Assembly (NCBI GenBank): GCA_040772065.1
Contig: JAXGYX010000001.1
Span: 434,001 to 498,000 of the forward strand
Direction of reading: 5' to 3'
DNA: 64,000 nucleotides
Source of the DNA: JAXGYX01 sp040772065
GTDB taxonomy: Bacteria > Bacillota > Clostridia > Saccharofermentanales > Fastidiosipilaceae
How positions within the stretch are numbered: the stretch's first letter is position 1; the number at the start of each line of letters is the position of its first letter. Of the stretch, positions 1-9,962 are shown in pieces. The position numbers and the translations under genes are program-made. Under the pieces are notes generated by a model, which made no database searches, was not told the DNA's origin, and saw only the letters and a list, made by a program, of their open reading frames with translations.

Positions 1-81
1 GTTATTTCCAGCAGTTCGCACTGTTGATGATTTCTTCATATCAACCAAGATCTCCAATACCCAATCCTATCTCGCTATTTA

Positions 82-110
82 TTGCAGAATAGCATAAAAA
101 ATGCTAAAAT
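82..110 (+). promoter_or_regulatory. Sigma-A-type promoter for the acyl-CoA ligase/addBA operon
   Basis: A -35 element TTGCAG (82-87) and a -10 element TAAAAT (105-110) are separated by 17 bp. TGC directly before the -10 gives it an extended -10 character. It is the best promoter in the leader of the first gene and leaves an untranslated leader of roughly 85-90 nt. Assigned by consensus only. Confidence 0.6.
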
Positions 111-204
111 ACGATTCCATTATGGAAGTGTTTTATATTAGTTAACAATTGTTTCCATGTTAACAGTTCTCGGATTTTGTTTTAATCCATGGGGTGAAAA
201 TATC

Positions 205-2031
205 ATGCAAAAGAGTATGGGCAAGCTTTCCTACCCTGTACGCGAATTCACGACGTTGATCGAAATGTTGCGCCAGACGGCGCACGATCACGGTTCAAGG
301 ATGGCGTATATGTTTCGCCGAAAGGCTGGCGAGCGTGTGCGCTATCGCACGTATGACGAGCTGCTGGAAGATGTCGAGGAATTGGGCACGGGATTGTTGA
401 AATACGGCCTGGGCGGTAAAAAAATCGCGCTGATGGGTGAAAACTCGTATGAGTGGGCGGTTAGTTATCTTTCAATTATTAACGGAGTCGGCATTGTGGA
501 GCCGTTTGATGTCAAACTGCCAACAGACGAGGTGATCAACCTGATCAATCAAAGCCGTGCCGATGTGTTGATCTTTTCACCGAAACAGCTGACCAAGGCG
601 CGGGAAATCGCGGACAAAACTTCGGTGCGATATTTTATTTGTATGGATTTTATGCTGCCAAGGCATACACAACTGCCGCCCTTTGACGATGAGCGTTTTG
701 TCATGTATTCGGAGGTGGCCAAGGTAGGTGCCCGGGCCCTGGCCGAGGGCGAACGTGATTTTGTGGATGCGCGGATCGATGTTCACGCCCCGGCGGCTTT
801 GATCTACACCTCGGGCACAACCAGCATGGCCAAAGGTGTCATGCTTTCGATGGAGAATATTTGCGCCAATGTCATGGCGGGTGCCGGTTCGGTCTATATG
901 CGCGCGGATGAACGGGTGTTGTCGGTGCTGCCTTTGCATCACACATTTGAAACGACCGCCGGTATGCTGATTCCACTTTATTTTGGCGCCTGCGTCTGCA
1001 TAAACGATGGCTTGAGGTATTTGGCCAGCAACCTGGTTGAGTGGAATATCAATGTCATGGTCGGTGTGCCTCTATTGATTGAAAACATCTATAAACGTGT
1101 GGCGGAAAAAATTGAAAACTCGGGCAAATCCACAATGGTGAAAATCATGAGACCGGTCGCCCGCACCTTATCTTCCGCCGGATTCCACGCCAATCGGCGA
1201 ATGTTCCGCAGCGTGATTGATGGCCTCGGAGGTGGCTTGCGCATGATCGTGGTCGGCGCGGCGGCCATGGATCCGCAAATTATCCAGGCGTTTTTGGATT
1301 TTGGCATTGAGTTTTATCAAGGCTATGGACTGACCGAACATGCGCCGATCGTGTCGGTTGGAACCGCTAAAAACAACGTGGTTGGCTCGGTTGGCCCTGC
1401 TTTGGATCAAGTTGAGGTCATGATCGATCAGGCGGACAGCGGAGTCGGCAACGAGGGCGAAATATTGGTTCGTTCCAAAAGTGTCATGCTGGGTTATTAC
1501 GAAAATGATGAGGCGACCGCGGAGGCTATTACGCCGGATGGTTGGCTGCGTACCGGGGATATGGGGTATATAGACGCCAAAGAGTCCATTCACATAACCG
1601 GTCGCTCAAAGTCGATGATCGTGCTGACCAACGGTAAGAAAGCGTTCCCGGAGGAGATTGAAGTTTACATCAATCTGATTCCCGGAGTGTTGGAGAGCGT
1701 GGTTTGGGGCGACGACGAAAGCCTGGACAGCACCAGCATCTGCGCGAAATTGCAAATCAGGCGAGACGAAATCCCTGTTGATGACAAAAGTGACGCTTCG
1801 ATCAGTAGTTTTTTGAAGGATCACATTCGTTTCATCAACCGTAAAATGCCGCAATACAAGGCGGTCAAATATTTCGTCTTTTCCGAAGAAGATATGATTC
1901 GCACGACCACGATGAAGGTCAAGCGGTTCAATGAAGTGGACAAACTGTATGATTTGCTGAATGCTAACGACTTGACAATGAGAACGGCCAATGGCAAAAA
2001 TTTGGATCAATTGAGTCAGTCGAAGGAATGA
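205..2031 (+). CDS. AMP-forming acyl-CoA synthetase (long-chain fatty acid-CoA ligase family)
   Basis: This is an ANL-superfamily ligase of 608 residues. Such enzymes adenylate a carboxylic acid and transfer the acyl group to CoA. The P-loop-like A3 motif reads YTSGTTSMAKGV at about residue 200, a slight variant of YTSGTTGxPKG. A GYGLTE motif follows near residue 374, then a GDMGYID adenylation motif. TTTMKVKR near the C-terminus carries the candidate catalytic lysine. An upstream in-frame ATG at 157 is possible, but GGGGTGA at 191-197 is well placed for the ATG at 205, so I prefer 205. The stop overlaps the addB start (ATGA), so the genes are probably translationally coupled. Long-chain substrate is a family-level guess; a phospholipid-related acyl donor role is equally possible. 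Confidence 0.85.
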   Translation: MQKSMGKLSYPVREFTTLIEMLRQTAHDHGSRMAYMFRRKAGERVRYRTYDELLEDVEELGTGLLKYGLGGKKIALMGENSYEWAVSYLSIINGVGIVEPFDVKLPTDEVINLINQSRADVLIFSPKQLTKAREIADKTSVRYFICMDFMLPRHTQLPPFDDERFVMYSEVAKVGARALAEGERDFVDARIDVHAPAALIYTSGTTSMAKGVMLSMENICANVMAGAGSVYMRADERVLSVLPLHHTFETTAGMLIPLYFGACVCINDGLRYLASNLVEWNINVMVGVPLLIENIYKRVAEKIENSGKSTMVKIMRPVARTLSSAGFHANRRMFRSVIDGLGGGLRMIVVGAAAMDPQIIQAFLDFGIEFYQGYGLTEHAPIVSVGTAKNNVVGSVGPALDQVEVMIDQADSGVGNEGEILVRSKSVMLGYYENDEATAEAITPDGWLRTGDMGYIDAKESIHITGRSKSMIVLTNGKKAFPEEIEVYINLIPGVLESVVWGDDESLDSTSICAKLQIRRDEIPVDDKSDASISSFLKDHIRFINRKMPQYKAVKYFVFSEEDMIRTTTMKVKRFNEVDKLYDLLNANDLTMRTANGKNLDQLSQSKE

Positions 2032-5000
2032 CCATTTCCATTGTTCAAGCGGACAGCGTCCGCTCGCTGACCGACTATGTTTTGCGCGAGGTCAAGGACC
2101 ATAACCAAGCCTGGCCCAGACAGAGGGGTCTGATCATCGTTCCGGAATATCGCAAGCTTTCGATCGAAAGGCGATATTTGGAGATGGAAGGCACCGATAA
2201 TCTGATGATGAGTGAGGTGCTTAGCTTCAATCGTCTGGTCTATCGCTTGTTGGACGCTTTGGGCGTGATCACGAACGACACATTGCTGCCTGAGGGCGCC
2301 GCAATGTTGCTGCGCAACATTCTTTATAATCAGCGTGACGAATTGAGCTATTTTGGCGCGCTACGTCAAAATCGCCGTTTTTTGCTCGAAATTGAGATGA
2401 TTATCGGCGAGATGACGCGGTACGGCATATCCGCGGAGCAATTGGAGCGGCTCGAACCGACCAATGAGACGACACGCCGTAAACTGCGGGACACCGCCTC
2501 CATCATGCGTTCGCGCAAGCGTGTCCTGCAAGAGCGAGGCCTGATGGACAGTCAATCCTGGATGGAGCTTGCCTGTGATAGACTGGATCTTGTTTTTGAC
2601 CACGATGGTGGATTCAAATCGAGTGTCGGCCCAACTAAAACCATGCGAAATCGTCTCGCCTGGTTGAAACGGACCCATATCTGGGTAACCGGATTTGGTG
2701 AGAACCGCAACTTCACCCCACTGGAGTTGTCGCTGCTTGAACGTTTGGGCAGAATCTGCCACATGCTGACGATCACAATTGTCGGTACTGAATTGGAGAC
2801 GAATCCGACGCCAGACATCCTCCGCGAACAGGACGCGGGCGAGCGGACCCTTCTTACTTTGGAACGCTTGTTTCCGCGACACGATATGATTCATCTTCCC
2901 CCTCTTGTCCGGCCAACGGTGCGGACAGATTTCAATCAATTGTCCGACCGTGTGGGAGCGGATGGTTTTCCTTTCGCTCAACTGCTGGAGTGTGAGGATC
3001 CACTGACCGCCTTGCGCTGGACAGCGGGAAAGATCCGAGAGCTTGTCGAGAAGGGTGACTACAGGTATCGCGACTTCGCGGTGGCGGTCGCCAACGAGCA
3101 AGACTACCTTCCGGCGCTTAAGTCTACTTTCAGGCAGACCGGAGTTCCGCTATTTCTCGATGAGCGAAGGCCGCTGACCCATTCGCCAATTGGGCGTATG
3201 CTGAACTGGGCGCTTGATCTATGTTTGAGTGGTTTTACGCTGGACAATGTGATGGGATATTTGCGCTGCGGTTTGTTTGAGGTCAAAGAGGAAAGTCTGG
3301 ATCGCTTTGAAAATCTATGTCTGGCGGGTGGACTAGAGTACGGTTATCTGTTTGAGGATGAACGGTTCGCTGTTTTAGAAAATGGCGAATCTGTACCTTG
3401 CGCAGAGGAGTTGGCCTTGCGTCAGGCCTATGTGGACCCGGTTCGTTCGTTGGCGGACGCGTCGCGTCAGCCGGCGCCCGCCGCCCGGCTCTGCGAACAT
3501 TTGCGGCGCCTGATAAGCGAATTGAATGTGGCGGAGCTGACCGATCGTCTCTCCGAAGATCTACAGCAGAAAAATAAAATGGATGACGCCTTGTTGATTG
3601 TCCGTTCCTGGAATGGTGTGTCTGATCTGCTGGGACAGCTGGAATTGATCTGTGGCCGACAAACCATGCGCCTGGCTGAATTTCGACAAATTATTCGCTC
3701 CGGCCTGGACAACCTGGACGCCGCGGTCATCCCAACTTCCATTGATCAAGTGCTCGCGGGTTCTCCGGAGCGTGTGCTGGGCGGATTTCCCAAGGTCTTG
3801 TTCGTCCTTGGGGCGGAGGATGGCAGTTTTCCCTCAGCGGAATATTCGGAGGGATTGCTGAAGGATACCGAACGAACATTTTTATCAGAGGCGCTTGCCC
3901 TTGACTTCCCCAGTGTTTTTCGGCAAAAACCGTCGAATGATCGCTTCCTGGTCGATCAACTGACTCGCTTACCTGAAGATAAGCTGTATTTGCTATGGCA
4001 AAATGAAAAAAGGGCGGCTTCGATTTGCATGGAGCTGGCGCAAACTCGAGATGTTGAAAAAATCTCCAAGGAGATTACCTCGCCGCTGGACGTCCGCCTT
4101 TATTCTCCGGTGTTGGCGAGGTTGCGCCTGTTATCGCTCCCGGAACACTTGGAGCTGGTGACCACGGACACGCTTGAAGATTGGCGCCGGGTGGCCGTTC
4201 GTTGTCACAGAGCGGATGAAAAGGCCTACGATGAGGCGCTGCGCAAAATGGACAGCCCGCACGATATCGGACCTCGTCAGGTGCTGATCGAACCTAATAT
4301 TGTGGGTGGGATTTTCGGGACCGCTGTGCGTTCAGGTGTGACTGCGTTGGAGCAATACATGGGCTGTTCGTACGCCTATTTTTTGCGGCATGTGCTGGGG
4401 GCCCGGGAACGTGATGAGTTTGATCTGAGGTTTAGCGAGCTCGGAGATTTTTTACACAAAGTGATGGAAGTTGCGTTCTCGCGCTTAATGATCGAACCTG
4501 ATTTGCGTTCTGAGATTTTGCGGGACGCGAAGCGGTTTCAGGGATGGATCGACGAGTTGATCAGTCAGGTGGCCGCCGATCCCGCTTTTGAAAAAGCCTT
4601 CTCGCGACCGGAAAATCGAACTTCGTTTGGGCGCAGAGCAAGTAAGATCGCGCTCTATTCACTATATGGTCAGGTGGCGGAAAGTTTGACGGAGGGCCGT
4701 CTGCCGGTGGAGCTGGAATGGAAGTTTGGTCAGGACGCGGACGCTCGTCTGGATATCGGTTCGGCGACACTTCGCATGAACTTGACCGGGATCGTCGATC
4801 GTGTGGACAAATTACTTGACGGGCCGGATCAGGAGTTTTTTGTGCTTGATTATAAGTCAGGTAAAAAGAAGGTGGATGACAGCATGCTCTGGCATGGTTT
4901 CGATTTGCAGTTGCCGCTTTATTTGCAGGCCTGGCAAAATGCCCATTTAAATGAAATTCCGGGGGGAGCGGGATATCGTAAATTATCTCAACAGGTTTTA

Positions 5001-5423
5001 ACGATGAGGCCGGATCCGGATGCTCCGTCCGACACGCTGATCAAATCGGATGGCTCGGACATTGTCCTTTCCGCCGAGGGTTTGACGAGATTGATGCGCC
5101 GCTCCATGATGAAAGCGACACACTGCCTAGAGTCGATCGCAGCGGGACAATTCTCAATCAATCCGACCAGACCCGAAAGCGGTGACTACAATCCTTGCCG
5201 GTATTGCCTCGCGAAAGGCGCCTGTGGTATCGAATCAACCGAGGAGGTTGAATTGTTGCCGGATGTCAGGCAAATCGCGCGGATGCTCGAATCTGCCTCC
5301 ACCGCGGCAGATCAAACGGATCAGACTGAGCGGCATGCCGAGTCTCAATCTCCACTGGAGTTTTTGCTCCGACGCGACGATGCACGAGCGAAAGATGGAC
5401 ATGGGGAGGAGGCGGGCGGATGA
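2028..5423 (+). CDS. addB: ATP-dependent helicase/nuclease subunit B
   Basis: AddB is the second subunit of the AddAB helicase-nuclease, which resects double-strand ends for RecA-dependent repair. The protein has 1131 residues, close to the family's usual 1150. The N-terminus has the inactivated helicase-like fold and no Walker A GxxGxGKT, as in RexB-type members. The C-terminal RecB-like nuclease shows GIVDRVD and VLDYKSGK. Four cysteines that should hold an iron-sulfur cluster flank the nuclease: one in GCSYAYF (about residue 778) and three in PCRYCLAKGAC (about 1055-1066). It overlaps the upstream ligase and the downstream addA by 4 bp each (ATGA), so subunit production is coupled. Identification rests on full-length similarity and partner position. 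Confidence 0.93.
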   Translation: MTISIVQADSVRSLTDYVLREVKDHNQAWPRQRGLIIVPEYRKLSIERRYLEMEGTDNLMMSEVLSFNRLVYRLLDALGVITNDTLLPEGAAMLLRNILYNQRDELSYFGALRQNRRFLLEIEMIIGEMTRYGISAEQLERLEPTNETTRRKLRDTASIMRSRKRVLQERGLMDSQSWMELACDRLDLVFDHDGGFKSSVGPTKTMRNRLAWLKRTHIWVTGFGENRNFTPLELSLLERLGRICHMLTITIVGTELETNPTPDILREQDAGERTLLTLERLFPRHDMIHLPPLVRPTVRTDFNQLSDRVGADGFPFAQLLECEDPLTALRWTAGKIRELVEKGDYRYRDFAVAVANEQDYLPALKSTFRQTGVPLFLDERRPLTHSPIGRMLNWALDLCLSGFTLDNVMGYLRCGLFEVKEESLDRFENLCLAGGLEYGYLFEDERFAVLENGESVPCAEELALRQAYVDPVRSLADASRQPAPAARLCEHLRRLISELNVAELTDRLSEDLQQKNKMDDALLIVRSWNGVSDLLGQLELICGRQTMRLAEFRQIIRSGLDNLDAAVIPTSIDQVLAGSPERVLGGFPKVLFVLGAEDGSFPSAEYSEGLLKDTERTFLSEALALDFPSVFRQKPSNDRFLVDQLTRLPEDKLYLLWQNEKRAASICMELAQTRDVEKISKEITSPLDVRLYSPVLARLRLLSLPEHLELVTTDTLEDWRRVAVRCHRADEKAYDEALRKMDSPHDIGPRQVLIEPNIVGGIFGTAVRSGVTALEQYMGCSYAYFLRHVLGARERDEFDLRFSELGDFLHKVMEVAFSRLMIEPDLRSEILRDAKRFQGWIDELISQVAADPAFEKAFSRPENRTSFGRRASKIALYSLYGQVAESLTEGRLPVELEWKFGQDADARLDIGSATLRMNLTGIVDRVDKLLDGPDQEFFVLDYKSGKKKVDDSMLWHGFDLQLPLYLQAWQNAHLNEIPGGAGYRKLSQQVLTMRPDPDAPSDTLIKSDGSDIVLSAEGLTRLMRRSMMKATHCLESIAAGQFSINPTRPESGDYNPCRYCLAKGACGIESTEEVELLPDVRQIARMLESASTAADQTDQTERHAESQSPLEFLLRRDDARAKDGHGEEAGG

Positions 5424-8400
5424 ATTTCACCACGGAACAGCAAATGGTGCTGGACGCCCGGCGTGGCAATATATTGGTGTCGGCGGCCGCGGGATCGGGA
5501 AAGACCGCGGTGCTGACCGAGCGCATCGTGCGCAGGGTGCGGCAGGAACTGGTGGATATCGACAATGTGTTGGTGCTGACTTTTACCGACAACGCCGCCA
5601 TCAACATGAGGCAAAAAATCGAGGAGAAATTAAGACTGGCGCTACGTGGCGCGAAAGATGAATCCACACGCCGACGGCTGGAGCATCAGCTGGCCCGTCT
5701 TCCCTTGGCCTCCATTTCGACGATGCACTCCTTTTGTTTGAAAACCTTGCGCGACTACGCGAATCTACTCACCACGCCCGATGGAAATGACCTGCTGATC
5801 AAAACCGACCTTCGAATCATGACGCCCGAAGACAGAGATCGCTTGCTGGATGAATGTGTGGACCGGGTGTTGCGGGCTCGATATATCGCGGCCGCCGAGT
5901 CGGCTCACCCCGAAACCGAGGTGTTTTTGCATCTGACGGATATGTTCGCAAGTGGTCGCTCGGATAATTCTCTGCGTGAGCTGCTACTTTCGATGTATAA
6001 CAAGTTGCGCAGCATGGCGGACTACCGTGAAATCGTGACCGGATTGATAGAACGATTAAAAGAAGATGCCGAGTCGTTTCCACAAAGCTTAGTCGCCGAG
6101 CACTATTACGAACGCCTGCGCCTGCTGGTCAGACGCTATGGCCGACATAGAGACGAATTGTGGTCTTTGCTGAACGACCCGGACTTATTTTTGATTAAAA
6201 ACAAGAAGGAAAACGCTGCCCGTGTGCAGGTGCTGCTTGAATGTGTCGAACGACTTGACCGGATCTGCCAATATGTCATGACTGAAACGCGATTGGACTG
6301 GGACACGATCCATCGATTGGGAAAACCGATCACCCTCGATTTTAAGCTTAGCCTGCGCAAAACAGATGATTCATTGAAAACCAGGACCATCCAATTGTTG
6401 CGTTCAGTATTCGGTGAGCTTGCCCATATGCTCAACGGCCGGTACGGAACCAAATCATTTACGGATAACTATGTTTTTAACAAAGAAGGCGTGTTCGACC
6501 ATAAAGTGGCGGAGATAGAAGCGGACACACGCCGGATGTTGCCCCAGCTTGAATGTCTTGTGGAGTTGTTGTTGGAACTCGACGATACCTTTTTGGCGTC
6601 CAAACAACTTCGGGGAGAGGTTGATTTTGCGGATTTTGAGCACTATGCTTTGAGGTTGCTGCGCCAGCCGGAGGTGTCTTTACACTATAGGGAAATTTTT
6701 AAAGAAATCTATGTGGACGAGTTTCAGGATACCAGCAGCATACAAAATTCTCTTTTGAGCGAGCTTGCCAATGAGAATCAGTTTGTGGTGGGAGATATCA
6801 AACAGAGTATCTACCGATTTCGCCATGCCCGCCCGGAGATTTTTGAACAGATTAAGCGGACATACCTATCTCATCGAGATGAGGGTACTTGTTTTGAGCT
6901 GCATCGCAATTTTCGCAGTTCGGATACCATTTTAAGGGCCGTTAATCAGATTTTTTCACTCATTATGAAAGAAAATGTGGCGGAGATCGAGTATGTGGAC
7001 GGACATCAGTTCACACTGCCCCAAAATGACGAGGATCGAGAGCCGGAGCAGGCCCCTGTGCGCTGGATTGTCGGCCGGGATGATCAGGTCAGCGAAGCGG
7101 AGCTAATGATCGAGACAATCCGCGGGCTGATCGCCGCCGGCAGACAATATGGTGAAATCGCGGTTTTGATGCGCACCAACGATGCCTGCAAATCGATGAT
7201 CAAAGCACTCAATGACGCGGGAATTCGCGCTTCCTCCGATCTACAGGTAAAATATCAGGATCTTTATGAAATCAATCTGTTGACCTCACTTGTTCAAGTG
7301 CTGGACAACGCGAGACAAGACTATCCACTGATCAGTGTGATGGCTTCGCCGCTGTTGGGTCAACCGTTCACTGAGGCTGAAATGGCGTTGGCGCGTCAAA
7401 CCTGGGTCGCCCGGGGGGGCTCCCGGCGCGCTCCGTTTTCTGAGGTGGTGTTTGCCGATTTCTGGAGAGAGGAACATTCGGAGCCGGCTCGAAGATTGGA
7501 GTCGTTTCGCGATCGCCTGAACGAGGTCCGTGGCCGTCTGACAACCCGTCCGATTTCGATGGTGTTTGAGGAGCTGATGGCAGAGACAGGTCTGGTGGAA
7601 CAATTGGCCATTATGTCTGATGGGGCCCGCCGGACGCGGAATGTGGAAGCATTCATGGATTGGATTCGACAGTATGAAACCGGCTACCGAACCGACATCG
7701 GCGGGTTCAGCCGATTTTTACAGCAACGTGAGGATGTGGCGTTTGAGCATAAGAAACTTACAAAAGAAGATGCCGAGCGATTAAATGCAGTGACCGTGAT
7801 AACCAGTCATTCAAGCAAAGGGCTTGAGTTTCCGGTGGTCATGATCGGCAGCATGTCGCGCAATATTCATGGGCGCCCGGCATTGGATGGAAAAGTGGAC
7901 TTTTCAGAAAAACTGGGACTTGCTTTCCAGGTGTTTCAGGACGTGGATGGCATCATGTATACCTGGAAATCTATGCAGTATAAGGCGGTTGAGATGGAAG
8001 TCCGACAGGCGCATTTCGCCGAGGAATTACGTCTGCTCTATGTCGCGATGACCCGAGCCGAGCAAGAACTATACCTACTGAGTCCTGATTTTCACAAGAT
8101 GGTCGAGAAAATAGAACAAGGTTTCGAACTGAGTTCCACCGATCTGCGCGACGAGGATATCGCCGGTCTGAAGACCTATGATGAGCTGTTGTTGGCCGCT
8201 TTGCTGTCGTCCGGCGAATTTTCAGCTGACGCCCTAAGCCGGTTTTTAACTGCCGATCCTCAGCCTTCGTCAGCTCAACTTCTGACCGGTGCAACAGGGT
8301 GGCGGCTCATCGCGCCACCGTCTGAAATGGAGGTGGAAGAGGAAGAAAAGGCCACACCAGTTCGGGCGATCTCGGACTTGATGGCGGATTCCTTGTTTGC

Positions 8401-9247
8401 GAAAGAAGGCCTTCAGGATCGGAAAACGGCTGTCACGTCACTGCTGCGCGCGCCGAAATCCACTTTGGCGCGGGCCGTTTCGCAAAAAACAGTCTCTACT
8501 GACATCCCACTGAAAATTACGGTTGTCGAGATGAAACGTAGATCCGATCGATTCGACGCGGAGCGAGCGGCTGAGGCGGGTCTGCCTCTGAGGGCGATCA
8601 ATCTGGTGCCGCAACGTTCGGCCGAAACACGCTTTGAAGATGATCTGCGAAATGGTGCAGATTTACTTGCCGGCGCCGAATTGGGCACCGCGCTACATAA
8701 GGCGTTTCGTTTTTTGGATGTTGAGTTGCTGCGTGCCGCCGGTACCGAAGAAGCCACAACACAACAACTGAGGTGGATGGTCGCGGATGGCTGTCTAAGT
8801 GATAGGGAGTTTCACTCCCTACTGCCCTTCGCGAACTCATTGCTCACCTTTTCCCGGTCCGACCTGGCCGCGCGAATACTCGACGCGGAGGCGCTGGGAC
8901 CGGATGGAACGGACGAATGTCTGGGCGTTTTTCGCGAAATACCGTTTACCTTGACCATACCGGCGGCCGGACTGTATCCGACTGAGAATTTGTCGGATGA
9001 CGATCAAATCATGGTGCAAGGGATCATTGATCTCTGGTTCGAAATTAAGGGGCGCTGTACTTTGGTGGATTATAAATCCGATCGGGTGCCGAGCGGAATG
9101 GATCCTGACTCTTATTTTATTGAAAATTATCGATCTCAACTTGAGATTTACGCGGAAGCCGTTCGCCGCGCGGCGCGCCTTCCGATCGACCGGATGATTA
9201 TTTGGTCTGTGCGACATTCACGCGCCATTGAAATACCACAAGATTAG
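5420..9247 (+). CDS. addA: ATP-dependent helicase/nuclease subunit A
   Basis: AddA is the 3'-5' UvrD-type motor and nuclease of the AddAB complex. Visible motifs are Walker A AAAGSGKT (residues 22-29), the Walker B/DExQ motif VDEFQDTS (about residue 430), a GLEFPVV motif IV-V region, and YVAMTRAE (motif VI). A C-terminal RecB-family nuclease follows, with GTALHKAFR, QGIIDLW and VDYKSDR (about residues 1216-1222). The length of 1275 residues is normal. The stop codon overlaps that of the convergent tadA by 3 bases (9245-9247 against 9244-9246), so no terminator separates the two and opposing transcription must meet inside coding sequence. The only gene in the window more than 1200 residues long. 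Confidence 0.95.
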   Translation: MNFTTEQQMVLDARRGNILVSAAAGSGKTAVLTERIVRRVRQELVDIDNVLVLTFTDNAAINMRQKIEEKLRLALRGAKDESTRRRLEHQLARLPLASISTMHSFCLKTLRDYANLLTTPDGNDLLIKTDLRIMTPEDRDRLLDECVDRVLRARYIAAAESAHPETEVFLHLTDMFASGRSDNSLRELLLSMYNKLRSMADYREIVTGLIERLKEDAESFPQSLVAEHYYERLRLLVRRYGRHRDELWSLLNDPDLFLIKNKKENAARVQVLLECVERLDRICQYVMTETRLDWDTIHRLGKPITLDFKLSLRKTDDSLKTRTIQLLRSVFGELAHMLNGRYGTKSFTDNYVFNKEGVFDHKVAEIEADTRRMLPQLECLVELLLELDDTFLASKQLRGEVDFADFEHYALRLLRQPEVSLHYREIFKEIYVDEFQDTSSIQNSLLSELANENQFVVGDIKQSIYRFRHARPEIFEQIKRTYLSHRDEGTCFELHRNFRSSDTILRAVNQIFSLIMKENVAEIEYVDGHQFTLPQNDEDREPEQAPVRWIVGRDDQVSEAELMIETIRGLIAAGRQYGEIAVLMRTNDACKSMIKALNDAGIRASSDLQVKYQDLYEINLLTSLVQVLDNARQDYPLISVMASPLLGQPFTEAEMALARQTWVARGGSRRAPFSEVVFADFWREEHSEPARRLESFRDRLNEVRGRLTTRPISMVFEELMAETGLVEQLAIMSDGARRTRNVEAFMDWIRQYETGYRTDIGGFSRFLQQREDVAFEHKKLTKEDAERLNAVTVITSHSSKGLEFPVVMIGSMSRNIHGRPALDGKVDFSEKLGLAFQVFQDVDGIMYTWKSMQYKAVEMEVRQAHFAEELRLLYVAMTRAEQELYLLSPDFHKMVEKIEQGFELSSTDLRDEDIAGLKTYDELLLAALLSSGEFSADALSRFLTADPQPSSAQLLTGATGWRLIAPPSEMEVEEEEKATPVRAISDLMADSLFAKEGLQDRKTAVTSLLRAPKSTLARAVSQKTVSTDIPLKITVVEMKRRSDRFDAERAAEAGLPLRAINLVPQRSAETRFEDDLRNGADLLAGAELGTALHKAFRFLDVELLRAAGTEEATTQQLRWMVADGCLSDREFHSLLPFANSLLTFSRSDLAARILDAEALGPDGTDECLGVFREIPFTLTIPAAGLYPTENLSDDDQIMVQGIIDLWFEIKGRCTLVDYKSDRVPSGMDPDSYFIENYRSQLEIYAEAVRRAARLPIDRMIIWSVRHSRAIEIPQD

Positions 9248-9819
9248 TCGGAGACTTGATTTTCGTCCGGATGGATGAGCTTTTTGTTCTCCTTGGCGAA
9301 CTTGCGTCGCGCCCCGCGTCCGCCTTCCCGCTGTTCAATTCGCTTGTTTTGCGCGCGAAGATCACGAAAAAAAGAATGGATCAACCGGGCGCATTCTTCA
9401 CGCATCAAGCCACCTTGCACAAAAACGTCATGGTTGAGTCCCGGTAAAGAGAGGATGTCCCAGCGCGATCCGCAGGCGCCGGCCTTTGGGTCGTAGGCGC
9501 CAAAAAACAGATTGCGCAGACGAGCGTTTTGTATAGCGCCCGCGCACATGATACAGGGCTCCAGTGTTACATACAAATCACAATTATCCAGCCTCCAGGA
9601 ACCAAGATGGCGGCAGGCGCTCCGCAAGGCGAGAAGTTCGGCGTGTCCGCATACGTTCTGCTCGGTCTCGCGCACGTTCCAACCTTCGCCGATGATGACG
9701 CCGTCGCATACGACAACCGCACCGATCGGCACCTCACCCAACTCCCCCGCCCGGTGGGCCAGACGGATCGCCTCATTCATGTAGACGGGGTCGAATTCGT
9801 TTTTATGAAATGACATCAT
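9244..9819 (-). CDS. tadA: tRNA(adenine34) deaminase
   Basis: TadA converts A34 to inosine in the anticodon wobble position of tRNA-Arg(ACG). With the start at 9819 the protein has 191 residues. The zinc/catalytic motif HAE (H59, E61) and the PCIMC motif (C89, C92) are intact, so it should be an active cytidine-deaminase-fold enzyme. A GTG at 9834 would extend it by five codons, but the Shine-Dalgarno AAGGAG lies within that extension, so ATG at 9819 or the adjacent ATG at 9816 is the likely start. The 40-residue tail after the catalytic domain is rich in Arg, Lys and Glu, which suits RNA contact. Convergent with addA. Confidence 0.93.
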   Translation of the reverse strand: MMSFHKNEFDPVYMNEAIRLAHRAGELGEVPIGAVVVCDGVIIGEGWNVRETEQNVCGHAELLALRSACRHLGSWRLDNCDLYVTLEPCIMCAGAIQNARLRNLFFGAYDPKAGACGSRWDILSLPGLNHDVFVQGGLMREECARLIHSFFRDLRAQNKRIEQREGGRGARRKFAKENKKLIHPDENQVSD

Positions 9820-9857
9820 TGTCCGCTCCTTCACGATTGTAATAATCAGCTGATAGA

Positions 9858-9886
9858 ATTATAATAGATTTTGCTTTGCCGTGAAA
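9858..9886 (-). promoter_or_regulatory. Candidate tadA promoter
   Basis: On the minus strand a perfect TATAAT (9858-9863) lies about 40 bp before the tadA start, with a weak TTTCAC at -35 spacing of 17 bp. Consensus match only. Confidence 0.4.
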
Positions 9887-9962
9887 ATGAGACCATTTTC
9901 CGCACGGAGCCACATTTACTGCTTTACTGAAAAGTCTGAGTGAATCATCAGGAGAATAATAG

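Noticed and set aside
2361..3101. Antisense open frame in addB
   Set aside because: No RBS, no recognisable family; overlaps the verified addB frame.
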